Notes under the pieces: model-generated | Seen by the model: only the letters and a program-made list of their open reading frames with translations | Database searches by the model: none | Told to the model about the DNA's origin: nothing | Assembly: GCA_018821745.1 (NCBI GenBank) | Contig: JAHJLU010000127.1 | Location: forward strand, 1-6,128 | Source: Myxococcota bacterium | GTDB lineage: Bacteria; Myxococcota_A; Polyangia; HGW-17 | Direction: 5' to 3' | Length of the DNA: 6,128 nucleotides | Translations under genes and position numbers: made by a program | Shown: positions 1 to 6,128 of the stretch, piece after piece | Numbering within the stretch: the first letter of the stretch is position 1 | How the letters are laid out: each line of letters opens with the position of its first letter

Positions 1-797
1 AGGCGAACAGTGCGGCCCTTGTCAGCGCTGGCCCTGCTCACGGCATGACGTATCCACCACGCCGCATAGGTTGAAAAACGGTACCCACGATCGGGATCGA
101 ACCGGTCTACTGCCTTCATCAGTCCGATGTTCCCTTCCTGTATGAGGTCAATGAGCGTCATGGGGCCGTTGTTGTATCTTCGGGCTACCGCGATAACCAG
201 TCGTAGATTGGCATTGATAAACTGATGCTTCACATGCTTCAGTTCCTTCAGCAATTGTTCAATTTCATGAAAAAACGCAAACGTTTTCTTTGACTTGCGA
301 AGTTTCACTCCCTGGCTGCCTGAAAACTGACGGGAAACCATGTCCAGGATTTTGCCCAGGGCGATCTCGTCGAGATCAATTTTATTGAGCTCTCTCGCTG
401 CGGCATCCAGAGGGTTTTCCTGAGAAGAATCTGAATTTCTTTTGTTTTTTTTCGGGGTAAGAGTTTTTTGGGAGATGAAGGAAATCAGTGAGTCGGGAAT
501 GTCCGTCTCAATATTCTGGATTTCTTCCATAAGCGTATGACGGGCGAAATCAAATTGCAGCAGATGGGTCCACAGAGAAACGCGAATTTCTCTAATGGAG
601 CGCCCGAGGGAGATCTCATCTTCTGAAGTGAGCGTGGAGTATCGAGCCATCTCTTTGAAATATGTAACAGTATGGTTTTCACTCCTGACTATTTTTTCTG
701 GCTCCTGCTCTTCCTCCATCTGGACTTCAGTGTTGTCGTCCTCGGTCTGCTCGGATTCGACTAAACCCCTGTCTTCATTCAATAGTTGTTGAACCAT
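1..797 (-). CDS. RNA polymerase sigma factor, sigma-70 family (RpoD/RpoS-like), 3'-truncated by window edge
   Basis: This is a promoter-recognition subunit of RNA polymerase; 265 codons are visible and the frame stays open through position 1. The ATG at 797 is supported by a GGAGG ribosome site at 807-803, five bases upstream. The first 40 residues are acidic (14 Asp/Glu). Residues ~43-78 (YFKEMARYSTLTSEDEISLG...) match sigma region 1.2. About 100 poorly conserved residues follow, including a basic stretch PKKNKRN near 115-121. Region 2.1 starts near 190 (NANLRLVIAVARRYNN), region 2.2 is DLIQEGNIGLMKAVDRF (~217-233), and regions 2.3-2.4 are RGYRFSTYAAWWIRHAVSRA (~237-256), the -10 melting and recognition helices. 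The last residues GRTVR begin region 3.0. Regions 3 and 4 lie outside the window. FSTYAAWWIR excludes RpoH-type and ECF sigmas. Primary versus alternative (RpoS/SigD-like) cannot be decided without the C-terminus; the missing region 1.1 and odd linker favour an alternative sigma. Confidence 0.93.
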   Translation of the reverse strand, partial: MVQQLLNEDRGLVESEQTEDDNTEVQMEEEQEPEKIVRSENHTVTYFKEMARYSTLTSEDEISLGRSIREIRVSLWTHLLQFDFARHTLMEEIQNIETDIPDSLISFISQKTLTPKKNKRNSDSSQENPLDAAARELNKIDLDEIALGKILDMVSRQFSGSQGVKLRKSKKTFAFFHEIEQLLKELKHVKHQFINANLRLVIAVARRYNNGPMTLIDLIQEGNIGLMKAVDRFDPDRGYRFSTYAAWWIRHAVSRASADKGRTVR

Positions 798-832
798 GAT
801 GGCCTCCATAAGCTAAGTTTAAAATAAAACGC

Positions 833-873
833 AAAAAAGCCTTCAATAAGTAAAAAGTAAGAAAAAGGCTTTT
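833..873 (-). terminator. Terminator-like hairpin with T-run, in the sigma-gene leader
   Basis: On the minus strand AAAAGCCTT (873-865) and AAGGCTTTT (843-835) form a 9 bp perfect stem with a loop of about 21 bases. The second arm runs into six consecutive T (838-833). This is the layout of a weak intrinsic terminator: only three G/C pairs and a large loop. It may end transcription from the transglutaminase gene, or attenuate transcription starting at the TATAAT box just upstream. The stem is nearly symmetrical, with A-tracts on the other side, so it could act on either strand. Confidence 0.45.
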
Positions 874-881
874 ATACCCTT

Positions 882-910
882 ATTATAGTGTAACAAAGGT
901 CACAATGTAA
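882..910 (-). promoter_or_regulatory. Putative promoter of the sigma-factor gene (TATAAT at 887-882)
   Basis: The minus strand has an exact TATAAT at 887-882 in the AT-rich gap upstream of the sigma gene. With a 17-base spacer the -35 hexamer would be TTACAT (910-905), a poor match to TTGACA, and there is no extended -10 TG. The weak -35 suggests dependence on an activator or an alternative holoenzyme. The predicted start, about 7 bases downstream (~875), would give a leader of about 78 nt beginning almost at the hairpin at 873-835. Confidence 0.4.
889..904. promoter_or_regulatory. CRP/FNR-family-like dyad next to the sigma -10 box
   Basis: The sequence TGTAACAAAGGTCACA has half sites TGTAA and TCACA separated by six bases. 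This is the spacing of the CRP-type consensus TGTGA-N6-TCACA, with one mismatch. Its centre is about 21 bases upstream of the predicted start, between the -10 and -35 positions, which would favour repression over classical activation if that start is right. This is one site matched by eye; no binding protein is visible in the window. Confidence 0.25.
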
Positions 911-972
911 GTCATAAATTCATATTTGTGCAAAATCAGAAAACACATGGGAACAGACACCTTGGAGCTGTT

Positions 973-2880
973 TCAGTTGCACGACAATCGAATTTTCTCA
1001 AAAATAGTCTGGAGATCCTCAAGACCCCTGGCCCGCAGGCTCGTCTCGAGGGTTCCGAAAAGCAGAGAGTTGGCCGTCTGCGAAGCCTGCAATACCTGCG
1101 ACGCGAGGGGATGCTCCAGGGATTGCAGCCTCAGTGCATAGTTCACCGCGCTCTCTCCCGGGCTTCTTGGAACAGCCGCGAAGGGCGGCAGGGAGATGAT
1201 CTCCGAAAAAATCATTGACGCCTGCAATGTGGTAAATGAGGGGGCTCTGGCAGGCCGTGGGGCTCGAGACTCCGATAGATTTTTGCCAGAGGTGGTCACG
1301 GGGTTGTGCTTTCGAATGAAGATTACCAGGAGTCCAATAATCAGGCAGACAATCGGCAGCAGCAGCGCAGCCGTACGGAAAAATCCCGCCTTGGAAATAT
1401 TCATGGGCGTGGGGCCCATAATGGCCCTGCGCGTATGGACTGTCGGGTCCAGAATCTCCCAGCCACGGCCTGGAATAAACACCTCTGACCACGAGTGAGC
1501 GTCACTTCCGCGGAATCTGGTGATTTTTCCTTCTGTTACACGGGAAAAACCAGTCACCAGGCGTGTCCTTTCCCCCATGGCACGCAATAAAAGTGCGGCA
1601 GAGGAAGCAAACAACCCACATGGCCCCCTCTTTTCCTCGAAGAGAAATTGGGCAACAGGGTCGGCCCCCAATGGGGGTTTGATATATTTGTCTCCGTATT
1701 GGTAGCTTCCCAAGTAGGTTCTGACTGCGGTAATTTTCTCATGGGTCGTCCCCAGTCCCTGTCCCAAAGTCTTTCCCAACTGCAAGATACGCAAAGGAAT
1801 TCCCAGGGTTCGTGAGTAAACCGGTCGCGTAAAATCCTCGATCAGGGGTGCGAATTGCACTCCGACCCTGCAACGGTGCGTTCCACTGCCCGTGGGATGG
1901 GATAAGGTGCCATCCGTATTGATCCGGCAGGTTTCCGGAGATTTGCCTTTTGCCCACACCGTGCTCCACGGTGTGAAACCACGGGGCCCGCCGAAGGTAC
2001 TCGAAACCGTAAAAACCCCGTGGACCTCATTATGTTCCGGGGACGGCCTGCGTGGATGGTCCTCAACGGGGTACCATACACCCCTGCTGTAGGCACCCAG
2101 CACCCGCCCCTTGAGGTAAATTCGCCGTTTGGATGTTGGGGTTTCGCTCTCCAGGAAGACACGTGCGGTGCTTGAGGTAGTGACTCTCCCAGAATTGTTC
2201 AGGTCAAAGATCTGGGGGAATCGGGGCGCCCGTCGTGCCGTTCCAAACCCTTCCATGGGAAAAAACGGCAGTATTATCCATGCAATAACAACTCCGATTA
2301 TGGCGATGATTCCGCTGAACAGAAAGAGAAAACTCCCCAGATCACGGTCCAGCACCTTCTTTGAACTCAGCAGTCTCCCCACCTCGACCCGGTGAGAATC
2401 CAGTCCAAGCCGATGTTTGATGATGTGGTGATGCTCAATATCATGCCGGAGTAAAAGAGCGAAGGAAGCTGAGACAAAAACAAACAAATACCCGATGAGG
2501 AGGACAAGAGCCATGGGCGAGAGGGGATAAAAAAGTGCCAGGAGGGCCATGGTTATTGTCGCTGCGATGTACAGCGAGAAGTGCGTCAGGAAACTCAGCG
2601 AAAACGCAAAGGACAACAGAATGAAACTGTTGGCAATGAGAATAGTCATCACAACGAGATCATTGCTGGTGATGCTCTGATAAAAGAGGAGGGCCATTAC
2701 TCCACCACCGGCTGCGACAAGGAGTTTTCCAATGATGACCCGGGACTGAAACAGGAGGGGGAGGAAGAGCGCGAAGGCCAGCACCAATCCGAAATAGCCG
2801 GGGAGCACTACTGCCTGGTAGAGCAGCATCATCGATATGAGCACCAGCAGGAGAAGGTATTGAAAGGTCTTAAAAGGCAT
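973..2880 (-). CDS. Membrane transglutaminase-like protein (DUF3488/TgpA type)
   Basis: This is a polytopic membrane protein with an extracytoplasmic papain-like transglutaminase core, probably acting on cell-envelope peptides or proteins; the substrate is unknown for most of the family. Numbering is from the ATG at 2880 (635 aa). Hydrophobic segments fill ~5-145, and a further helix at ~183-207 precedes the extracytoplasmic domain (~208-498). The core is intact: Cys421 in RGPCGLFAS, His462 in SDAHSWSEV and Asp478 in WEILDPT form the expected Cys-His-Asp triad. A last helix at ~501-523 (LLLPIVCLIIGLLVIFI) leads to a cytoplasmic tail with a DUF4129-like character (RSPGESAVNYALRL near 571). An upstream ATG at 2901 would add seven residues but has a GGAAG touching the codon. 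The 2880 ATG has GGAAG and GGAG upstream at 9 and 4 bases. The start overlaps the DUF58 gene by 11 bases, indicating coupled translation. Length and layout are normal for the family. Confidence 0.88.
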   Translation of the reverse strand: MPFKTFQYLLLLVLISMMLLYQAVVLPGYFGLVLAFALFLPLLFQSRVIIGKLLVAAGGGVMALLFYQSITSNDLVVMTILIANSFILLSFAFSLSFLTHFSLYIAATITMALLALFYPLSPMALVLLIGYLFVFVSASFALLLRHDIEHHHIIKHRLGLDSHRVEVGRLLSSKKVLDRDLGSFLFLFSGIIAIIGVVIAWIILPFFPMEGFGTARRAPRFPQIFDLNNSGRVTTSSTARVFLESETPTSKRRIYLKGRVLGAYSRGVWYPVEDHPRRPSPEHNEVHGVFTVSSTFGGPRGFTPWSTVWAKGKSPETCRINTDGTLSHPTGSGTHRCRVGVQFAPLIEDFTRPVYSRTLGIPLRILQLGKTLGQGLGTTHEKITAVRTYLGSYQYGDKYIKPPLGADPVAQFLFEEKRGPCGLFASSAALLLRAMGERTRLVTGFSRVTEGKITRFRGSDAHSWSEVFIPGRGWEILDPTVHTRRAIMGPTPMNISKAGFFRTAALLLPIVCLIIGLLVIFIRKHNPVTTSGKNLSESRAPRPARAPSFTTLQASMIFSEIISLPPFAAVPRSPGESAVNYALRLQSLEHPLASQVLQASQTANSLLFGTLETSLRARGLEDLQTIFEKIRLSCN

Positions 2881-3871
2881 ATCGCTCCGCTTCCGATACA
2901 TCTTCCAGGGTAAGAGAGATGACTATTTCCCGTGGGGACAGCTGGGGAAAAGGCCCCTCGTAGTGGTTGACTCTGGACAGAAACTGCAAAATTGAATCAA
3001 GGTTTTCGACGCCAGCCACCGGCGGAAGGTGTCCACCGCGGGTTAAAATTCCCACCTCGAGCCCCTTCTTGAGTAAGATATGTGCCATGCCGGCGGCGTG
3101 GGAAACCAGCAGCTCGAAGCTGTCCTGGGACCGGATATATCCACCTTCGCTGTGGGGAGTGAGGCTGTTCTCCAGCTGGAGCCAGATGGGCTGTACCGAG
3201 GACCTGTTTTCATTCCTGGTCACCAACTGTCGGGTTCGAATAGATTGGGGCCAGTGAATGAACCGGGGATGATCGCCCGGTCGATACGGTCTCAGGCTAT
3301 AATCCATTTCCATGAGACGGGTGAGAGTATCGGGATGTCTCGCGGGGGGAGGGTCTATGGTCTCGGGCAGAATGAAGTGCTCTTCAGGGAGTGGGAAAAA
3401 TCGGGTAATTTTCACCAGAGAGAAGGGAAAGGCGGTTGAGACGAAGAGCCCGTCGAAGGTCGCCTTTCCGCGGTTGACAAAGGCGTGACGGTAAAAGGTA
3501 GTCTGGGAGGAGGTGGGAGGGATTTTAAAAAAATAGCAGGGTTTGTCCACCACCATTCCATTTATCACATCTTTGATTTTCAACGAGTAGACAGCGAAAA
3601 AGCCGTGTGTGTTTTTCAACCCCACTGAGAAAAGATAGGGCGAGAAGCGAACAATGGAGAGCGGTGTTTTTCTGATTGGCTCCAGGCCGGAAACGGTCCA
3701 GAGCCCGATCACCGCAGAGAGAATCACCATGGCGGCAAAAAGAGAACTGATGAGTAAAAGGCCAAGATTGCCCAGCAAAAAGGCAACAACAAACAGAAAC
3801 AAATCAAGGGAGAGCAAAAAAATGCCGGGTAATGTCAGCGCAATTTTTCTTGTAACGATTTTTGAAGCCAT
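2870..3871 (-). CDS. DUF58 domain-containing protein
   Basis: This 333 aa protein has two hydrophobic segments near the N-terminus (~11-34 and ~36-60, separated by a short GN turn) followed by a soluble part. Residues ~134-154 (RGKATFDGLFVSTAFPFSLVK) match the part that precedes the DUF58 core. The signature LRPYRPGDHPRFIHWPQS spans 193-210, followed by RTRQLVTR, matching the family pattern lRpYrpGDd.R.IhW...aR...L..r. The C-terminal part resembles the degenerate von Willebrand A-like fold of this family. DUF58 proteins usually sit beside a MoxR-type AAA+ ATPase and a transglutaminase membrane protein and are thought to act in envelope protein maturation or stress; the biochemical role is not established. 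Here the transglutaminase partner overlaps its 3' end, but no MoxR gene precedes it, since the upstream gene is divergent. The ribosome site is weak (AAAGG just before the ATG). Confidence 0.88.
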   Translation of the reverse strand: MASKIVTRKIALTLPGIFLLSLDLFLFVVAFLLGNLGLLLISSLFAAMVILSAVIGLWTVSGLEPIRKTPLSIVRFSPYLFSVGLKNTHGFFAVYSLKIKDVINGMVVDKPCYFFKIPPTSSQTTFYRHAFVNRGKATFDGLFVSTAFPFSLVKITRFFPLPEEHFILPETIDPPPARHPDTLTRLMEMDYSLRPYRPGDHPRFIHWPQSIRTRQLVTRNENRSSVQPIWLQLENSLTPHSEGGYIRSQDSFELLVSHAAGMAHILLKKGLEVGILTRGGHLPPVAGVENLDSILQFLSRVNHYEGPFPQLSPREIVISLTLEDVSEAERYAF

Positions 3872-3898
3872 GCCTTTTAGCCTTGGATAATGAAAACG

Positions 3899-3927
3899 AT
3901 TGTATTAAAACAAAGTAAATCGGTAAA
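3899..3927 (-). promoter_or_regulatory. Putative promoter of the DUF58-transglutaminase unit
   Basis: The minus strand has TTTACC (3927-3922, four of six matches to TTGACA) and TACAAT (3904-3899, five of six to TATAAT) separated by exactly 17 bases. The start would be about 20 bases upstream of the DUF58 ATG at 3871. The -35 hexamer overlaps the left arm of the dyad at 3925-3949. This is a motif match by eye only. Confidence 0.35.
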
Positions 3928-3949
3928 GGAGTTTCCGGCCACCTCCTTT
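3925..3949. repeat. Inverted repeat AAAGGAG / CTCCTTT in the divergent intergenic region
   Basis: AAAGGAG (3925-3931) and CTCCTTT (3943-3949) form a perfect 7 bp dyad with an 11-base loop. It lies in the leader of the plus-strand operon and touches the putative minus-strand -35 box. The left arm looks like a Shine-Dalgarno sequence but has no start codon at a usable distance. The right arm, within CACCTCCTT (3940-3948), resembles the 3' tail of 16S rRNA. It could be an RNA hairpin or a protein operator; there is no T-run, so it is not an intrinsic terminator. Confidence 0.4.
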
Positions 3950-3971
3950 GCCCCCAAGGCGAAAAACAACC

Positions 3972-4811
3972 ATGCCCGCAACTCCACTTAGTGAAATGTT
4001 TCTGTACTGGAAGCTCAAGGAGCTTGAAGAGCAACATTTCAGCGGAGCGTTGCACTTTAGTGAGGGGACCAAAGTCACGGGACGGGTCTTCATTAACAAC
4101 GGTTTTATCTCCTGGGCCCAGGCCTCCGGCCAGAATAACACCCTCTTCACTGCCATGCAGTCCTTCGCCCAAATCAATGGTGATGACATCCGCTTCGCCG
4201 ATTCCATGTACCAGGAACAAAAGGAGCGTAAGAACTTCGTCTCCGTGCTGCAGAGCAGCGGCATAATCGGGTTCTATGCGCTCCGCGAGTGCATGCGGGC
4301 CCATCTGTACGAGGCTGTGGCCAAGATCAACGAGAACCCTTCAGTATCCATACACGAGGATCCCGAGACCATAGCCGAAGCGAGCCAGCATGTCTTCACC
4401 GTCGACGAACTGGAGTATGGCGAGGAGTACTTCAGTGCTCCCCTGCCCCACCTGCAGGAAGTCGCCGGTGTGACCCAGATTGAGGTGAGGATGCTCAATT
4501 ACGGGCTGGTCCTGAAATGGCCCGAAGAGGCGGAAGAAGACAAGGTCGCCAGGGAACTCGCCATCGTGCACGCAGAAAATATGGCGAAATTCGAGGATCT
4601 CAAACCCAACGCCGTCACCTACCACTATCCCCACGGTTCTTACACGGCGGTGCAGCTCAAAGATTTTTTCAATACATCATTGATTGTTGCCGGAGTGCCA
4701 GGCTGTGACCTGGGGGCGGTGGCCAGGGCTGTGGGGAATATGCCCGCCGCGGTGATCATGCACGTGGCTGACTCAACAATACCACTCGTGGATTTACTCG
4801 AGATTATGTGA
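3972..4811 (+). CDS. DUF4388/PatA-like N-terminal domain protein with unrecognised C-terminal half
   Basis: This is a 279 aa soluble protein with no signal peptide or membrane segment. Residues ~10-120 resemble DUF4388, the domain in PatA-like regulators and many deltaproteobacterial signalling proteins: HFSGALHFSEGTKVTGRVFINNGFISWAQA (22-51, read as FSG...G.l.f..G.i.wA), then a helical part with SSGIIGFYALRECMRAHLYEAV (95-116). The family is linked to response regulators, gliding and two-component outputs, but has no defined activity. Residues ~165-279 are not recognised; a mixed alpha/beta pattern ending AAVIMHVADSTIPLVDLL could be Roadblock-like, which I could not confirm. The ATG at 3972 has only a weak AAGG 12 bases upstream. 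A TTG at 3948 in the same frame would add eight residues, but it lies inside the dyad and has no properly spaced ribosome site. The gene is followed after nine bases by the nuclease-fold gene and diverges from the DUF58 gene. Confidence 0.7.
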   Translation: MPATPLSEMFLYWKLKELEEQHFSGALHFSEGTKVTGRVFINNGFISWAQASGQNNTLFTAMQSFAQINGDDIRFADSMYQEQKERKNFVSVLQSSGIIGFYALRECMRAHLYEAVAKINENPSVSIHEDPETIAEASQHVFTVDELEYGEEYFSAPLPHLQEVAGVTQIEVRMLNYGLVLKWPEEAEEDKVARELAIVHAENMAKFEDLKPNAVTYHYPHGSYTAVQLKDFFNTSLIVAGVPGCDLGAVARAVGNMPAAVIMHVADSTIPLVDLLEIM

Positions 4812-4820
4812 GGTGCTTTC

Positions 4821-6128
4821 ATGGGCAAAGAGCGGACCGAATTGGCAGAAATGTTGGGAAATCTTCTGGCAGATGAGTTGTTTTTCAAGCTCGACAGGCG
4901 GCTGAGTTCTCCCAATATGTTCTCCATCCTGAAGATGGAGTACCAGAAATCAAACTACAATTCCCTCCTCGCGTATCTGTTAAATCCTCACGAGAACCAT
5001 GGGATGGAGGACCGCTTCCTGCGCCTTTTCCTGGCGAGATCTCTTGACAGCAGATCCCTTGAGGAGAATATCCCGACCGAAGGACTCTCCCCCATTCCCT
5101 ACGAGCGGGTTCAGGAGGCCATCCTCGACTGGGACCGTCTGGATGTTCTCTCTGCTGACCTTCGCGAAACTGTGGTATTTACGGATTATCCTCTGGGAGA
5201 TGAGGGGCGGACGGTAGACATCGCTATCTGGAATGAGCAGTATGGCTTTGCTCTCTACGTAGAGAACCTCGTCGCACCCAAAGAGGGTTGGCGGCGATAC
5301 CACGGTGGCGAGAGGAGAGTGATCAAATCCCACAGCCAGGAATACCTGCTGGACCTTTACAGGCAGTGGGCGAGCGAAGACGCCGCAACCCAGTACCAGA
5401 TTCTGCCGGTATTCATTTCCATGGGCGACATGATCCCCGATGAACGTTATCTCACACGGATTCTCAAATATGACTGGATGGGTGATGCGCTGGCACGGTA
5501 TCTCCAGGAACCCACCCTCAGTTCCCACTCCCAGATTCTCATGAAAGACTTCATTGAACATCTTCAGCGAGAACTGCCCCGGTCGCTCGACAAGGATCTC
5601 TATAATGATCTGAGCACTATCTCCGACCTGTACGGTCCGGTGATCAGTCGCCTCCATGATCACGTGGTTGAGTGCAGTGGTTGTGAAAACGAGGATGAAC
5701 TGATCGTGGCCTTCCACGATATCTATCGCAGGCACCGCGAGTGTATGGATGCGCTCTGGCTGTTCACCGACAGCATGGAATTCTCCATTATCAAAGAGGT
5801 GGAGAAAGAGATCCGCGGAATGGAATTTGATGACCAGCTGGTTATCATCAACACGGGCTCAACCCTCTCCGGCTTTAGTTCCAAATGGATGAAACCCCCC
5901 AGAGATGGCAGCGTCCCCGGTGAAAAGGATGTGTGTCCTCTGGCGGAGGTGTATTTCTCAGCTTCCATCGGTTGTTGTGGAATATTTGTGTATCGGGAGC
6001 CCCTCATGGGGGTAGTGAATAAAATCTGGATGGTAGCCCAGGAGCTCGCCGAGGAGAGGGATCTCTCCCTGGAGCGGCGGCGACCCACCTCCCGAAATTT
6101 CCACCTCGCCAAGATTTTGTACGATGCG
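4821..6128 (+). CDS. PD-(D/E)XK nuclease superfamily (PDDEXK_4-like) protein with altered active site, 3'-truncated
   Basis: 436 codons are visible and the frame is still open at the window end. The ATG follows the previous stop by nine bases and has GAGGTG at 4810-4815, five bases upstream, so the two genes are surely one operon. Residues ~32-72 (NMFSILKMEYQKSNYNSLLAYLLNP...GMEDRFLRLF) match the helical opening of PDDEXK_4 proteins (N.FsiL...E..HSn.LA.LL.p...HG....FL..F). The strand GRTVDIAIW carries Asp133, and ALYVENLVAPKEG carries Glu148. The family's catalytic Glu-x-Lys (normally ENK) is Glu148-Asn149-Leu150 here, so metal-dependent cleavage is doubtful unless another lysine such as Lys154 substitutes. 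SQEYLLDLYRQW (172-183) fits the helix usually holding the conserved Q-L-x-x-Y. The C-terminal half is not recognised; it holds H279, H281, C285 and C288 (HDHVVECSGC), a possible zinc site, and a Cys pair at 385-386. Family members occur as restriction-like, defence-associated or housekeeping nucleases. The fold is fairly sure; the function is unknown. Confidence 0.75.
   Translation, partial: MGKERTELAEMLGNLLADELFFKLDRRLSSPNMFSILKMEYQKSNYNSLLAYLLNPHENHGMEDRFLRLFLARSLDSRSLEENIPTEGLSPIPYERVQEAILDWDRLDVLSADLRETVVFTDYPLGDEGRTVDIAIWNEQYGFALYVENLVAPKEGWRRYHGGERRVIKSHSQEYLLDLYRQWASEDAATQYQILPVFISMGDMIPDERYLTRILKYDWMGDALARYLQEPTLSSHSQILMKDFIEHLQRELPRSLDKDLYNDLSTISDLYGPVISRLHDHVVECSGCENEDELIVAFHDIYRRHRECMDALWLFTDSMEFSIIKEVEKEIRGMEFDDQLVIINTGSTLSGFSSKWMKPPRDGSVPGEKDVCPLAEVYFSASIGCCGIFVYREPLMGVVNKIWMVAQELAEERDLSLERRRPTSRNFHLAKILYDA

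Noticed and set aside
928..982. Inverted repeat GTGCAA (928-933) / TTGCAC (977-982) near the end of the transglutaminase gene
   Set aside because: Only six bases, 43 apart, with no T-run, and one arm lies at the 3' end of the coding region; chance is the simpler explanation.
2881..2901. Earlier ATG for the transglutaminase gene at 2901
   Set aside because: Its only ribosome-site-like GGAAG touches the start codon and the overlap with the upstream gene would be 32 bases; the ATG at 2880 is better placed. Seven residues are at stake.
2581..2913. 110-codon plus-strand frame
   Set aside because: Highly charged E/Q/R/H-rich translation typical of reading antisense through transmembrane codons; it overlaps the membrane part of the transglutaminase gene.
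3883..3911. Plus-strand promoter TTGGAT-N17-TAAAAC for the right-hand operon
   Set aside because: Both hexamers are weak matches, so I could not support a specific plus-strand promoter, although one must lie in or near this gap.
3948..3971. TTG start for the DUF4388-like gene
   Set aside because: Rare start codon inside the right arm of the dyad; the nearest AAAGGAG is 16 bases away. The added residues (PPRRKTT) look like leader sequence.
3804..4304. 166-codon minus-strand frame across the divergent gap
   Set aside because: It would run through the start of the plus-strand gene, the promoter region and the start of the DUF58 gene; its protein has no domain-like pattern.
4980..5735. 251-codon open frame on the minus strand
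   Set aside because: It lies entirely antisense inside the nuclease-fold gene, has no recognisable domain or ribosome site, and the plus-strand frame carries clear family motifs.
5723..6112. 129-codon minus-strand frame at the right end
   Set aside because: Antisense shadow of the nuclease-fold gene, with low-complexity serine/arginine-rich translation.

Overview
This 6.1 kb window is protein-coding chromosomal sequence from a bacterium, with two transcription units diverging from a gap of about 100 bp near position 3,900. I see no tRNA, rRNA, CRISPR array or mobile element. The content (a RpoD/RpoS-like sigma factor, a DUF58 plus membrane transglutaminase pair, and a DUF4388/PatA-like protein) fits a Gram-negative of the broad deltaproteobacterial type (Myxococcota, Desulfobacterota, Bdellovibrionota). 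That placement is a guess from gene families, not a phylogenetic result.

Left arm, minus strand, read from 3,871 down to 1. A DUF58 protein (3871-2870) overlaps a polytopic transglutaminase-like protein of the DUF3488/TgpA type (2880-973). The two are translationally coupled and normally work together at the cell envelope. A 175 bp AT-rich gap follows (798-972). It holds a perfect TATAAT box, a CRP-like dyad just upstream of it, and a terminator-like hairpin just downstream. Then comes a sigma-70 family factor (797 to beyond position 1), cut off by the window edge after region 2.4.

Right arm, plus strand. A two-gene operon begins with a DUF4388/PatA-like protein with an unrecognised C-terminal half (3972-4811). 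Nine bases later a protein with the PD-(D/E)XK nuclease (PDDEXK_4-like) core begins, from 4821 to beyond 6128. Its usual catalytic E-x-K reads E-N-L, and its C-terminal half carries a possible zinc-binding His/Cys cluster.

The left arm suggests envelope maintenance followed by a separately controlled regulatory gene. The right arm is the less ordinary part: a probable signalling or scaffold protein coupled to a nuclease-fold protein that looks catalytically altered. Its function cannot be settled from this sequence.
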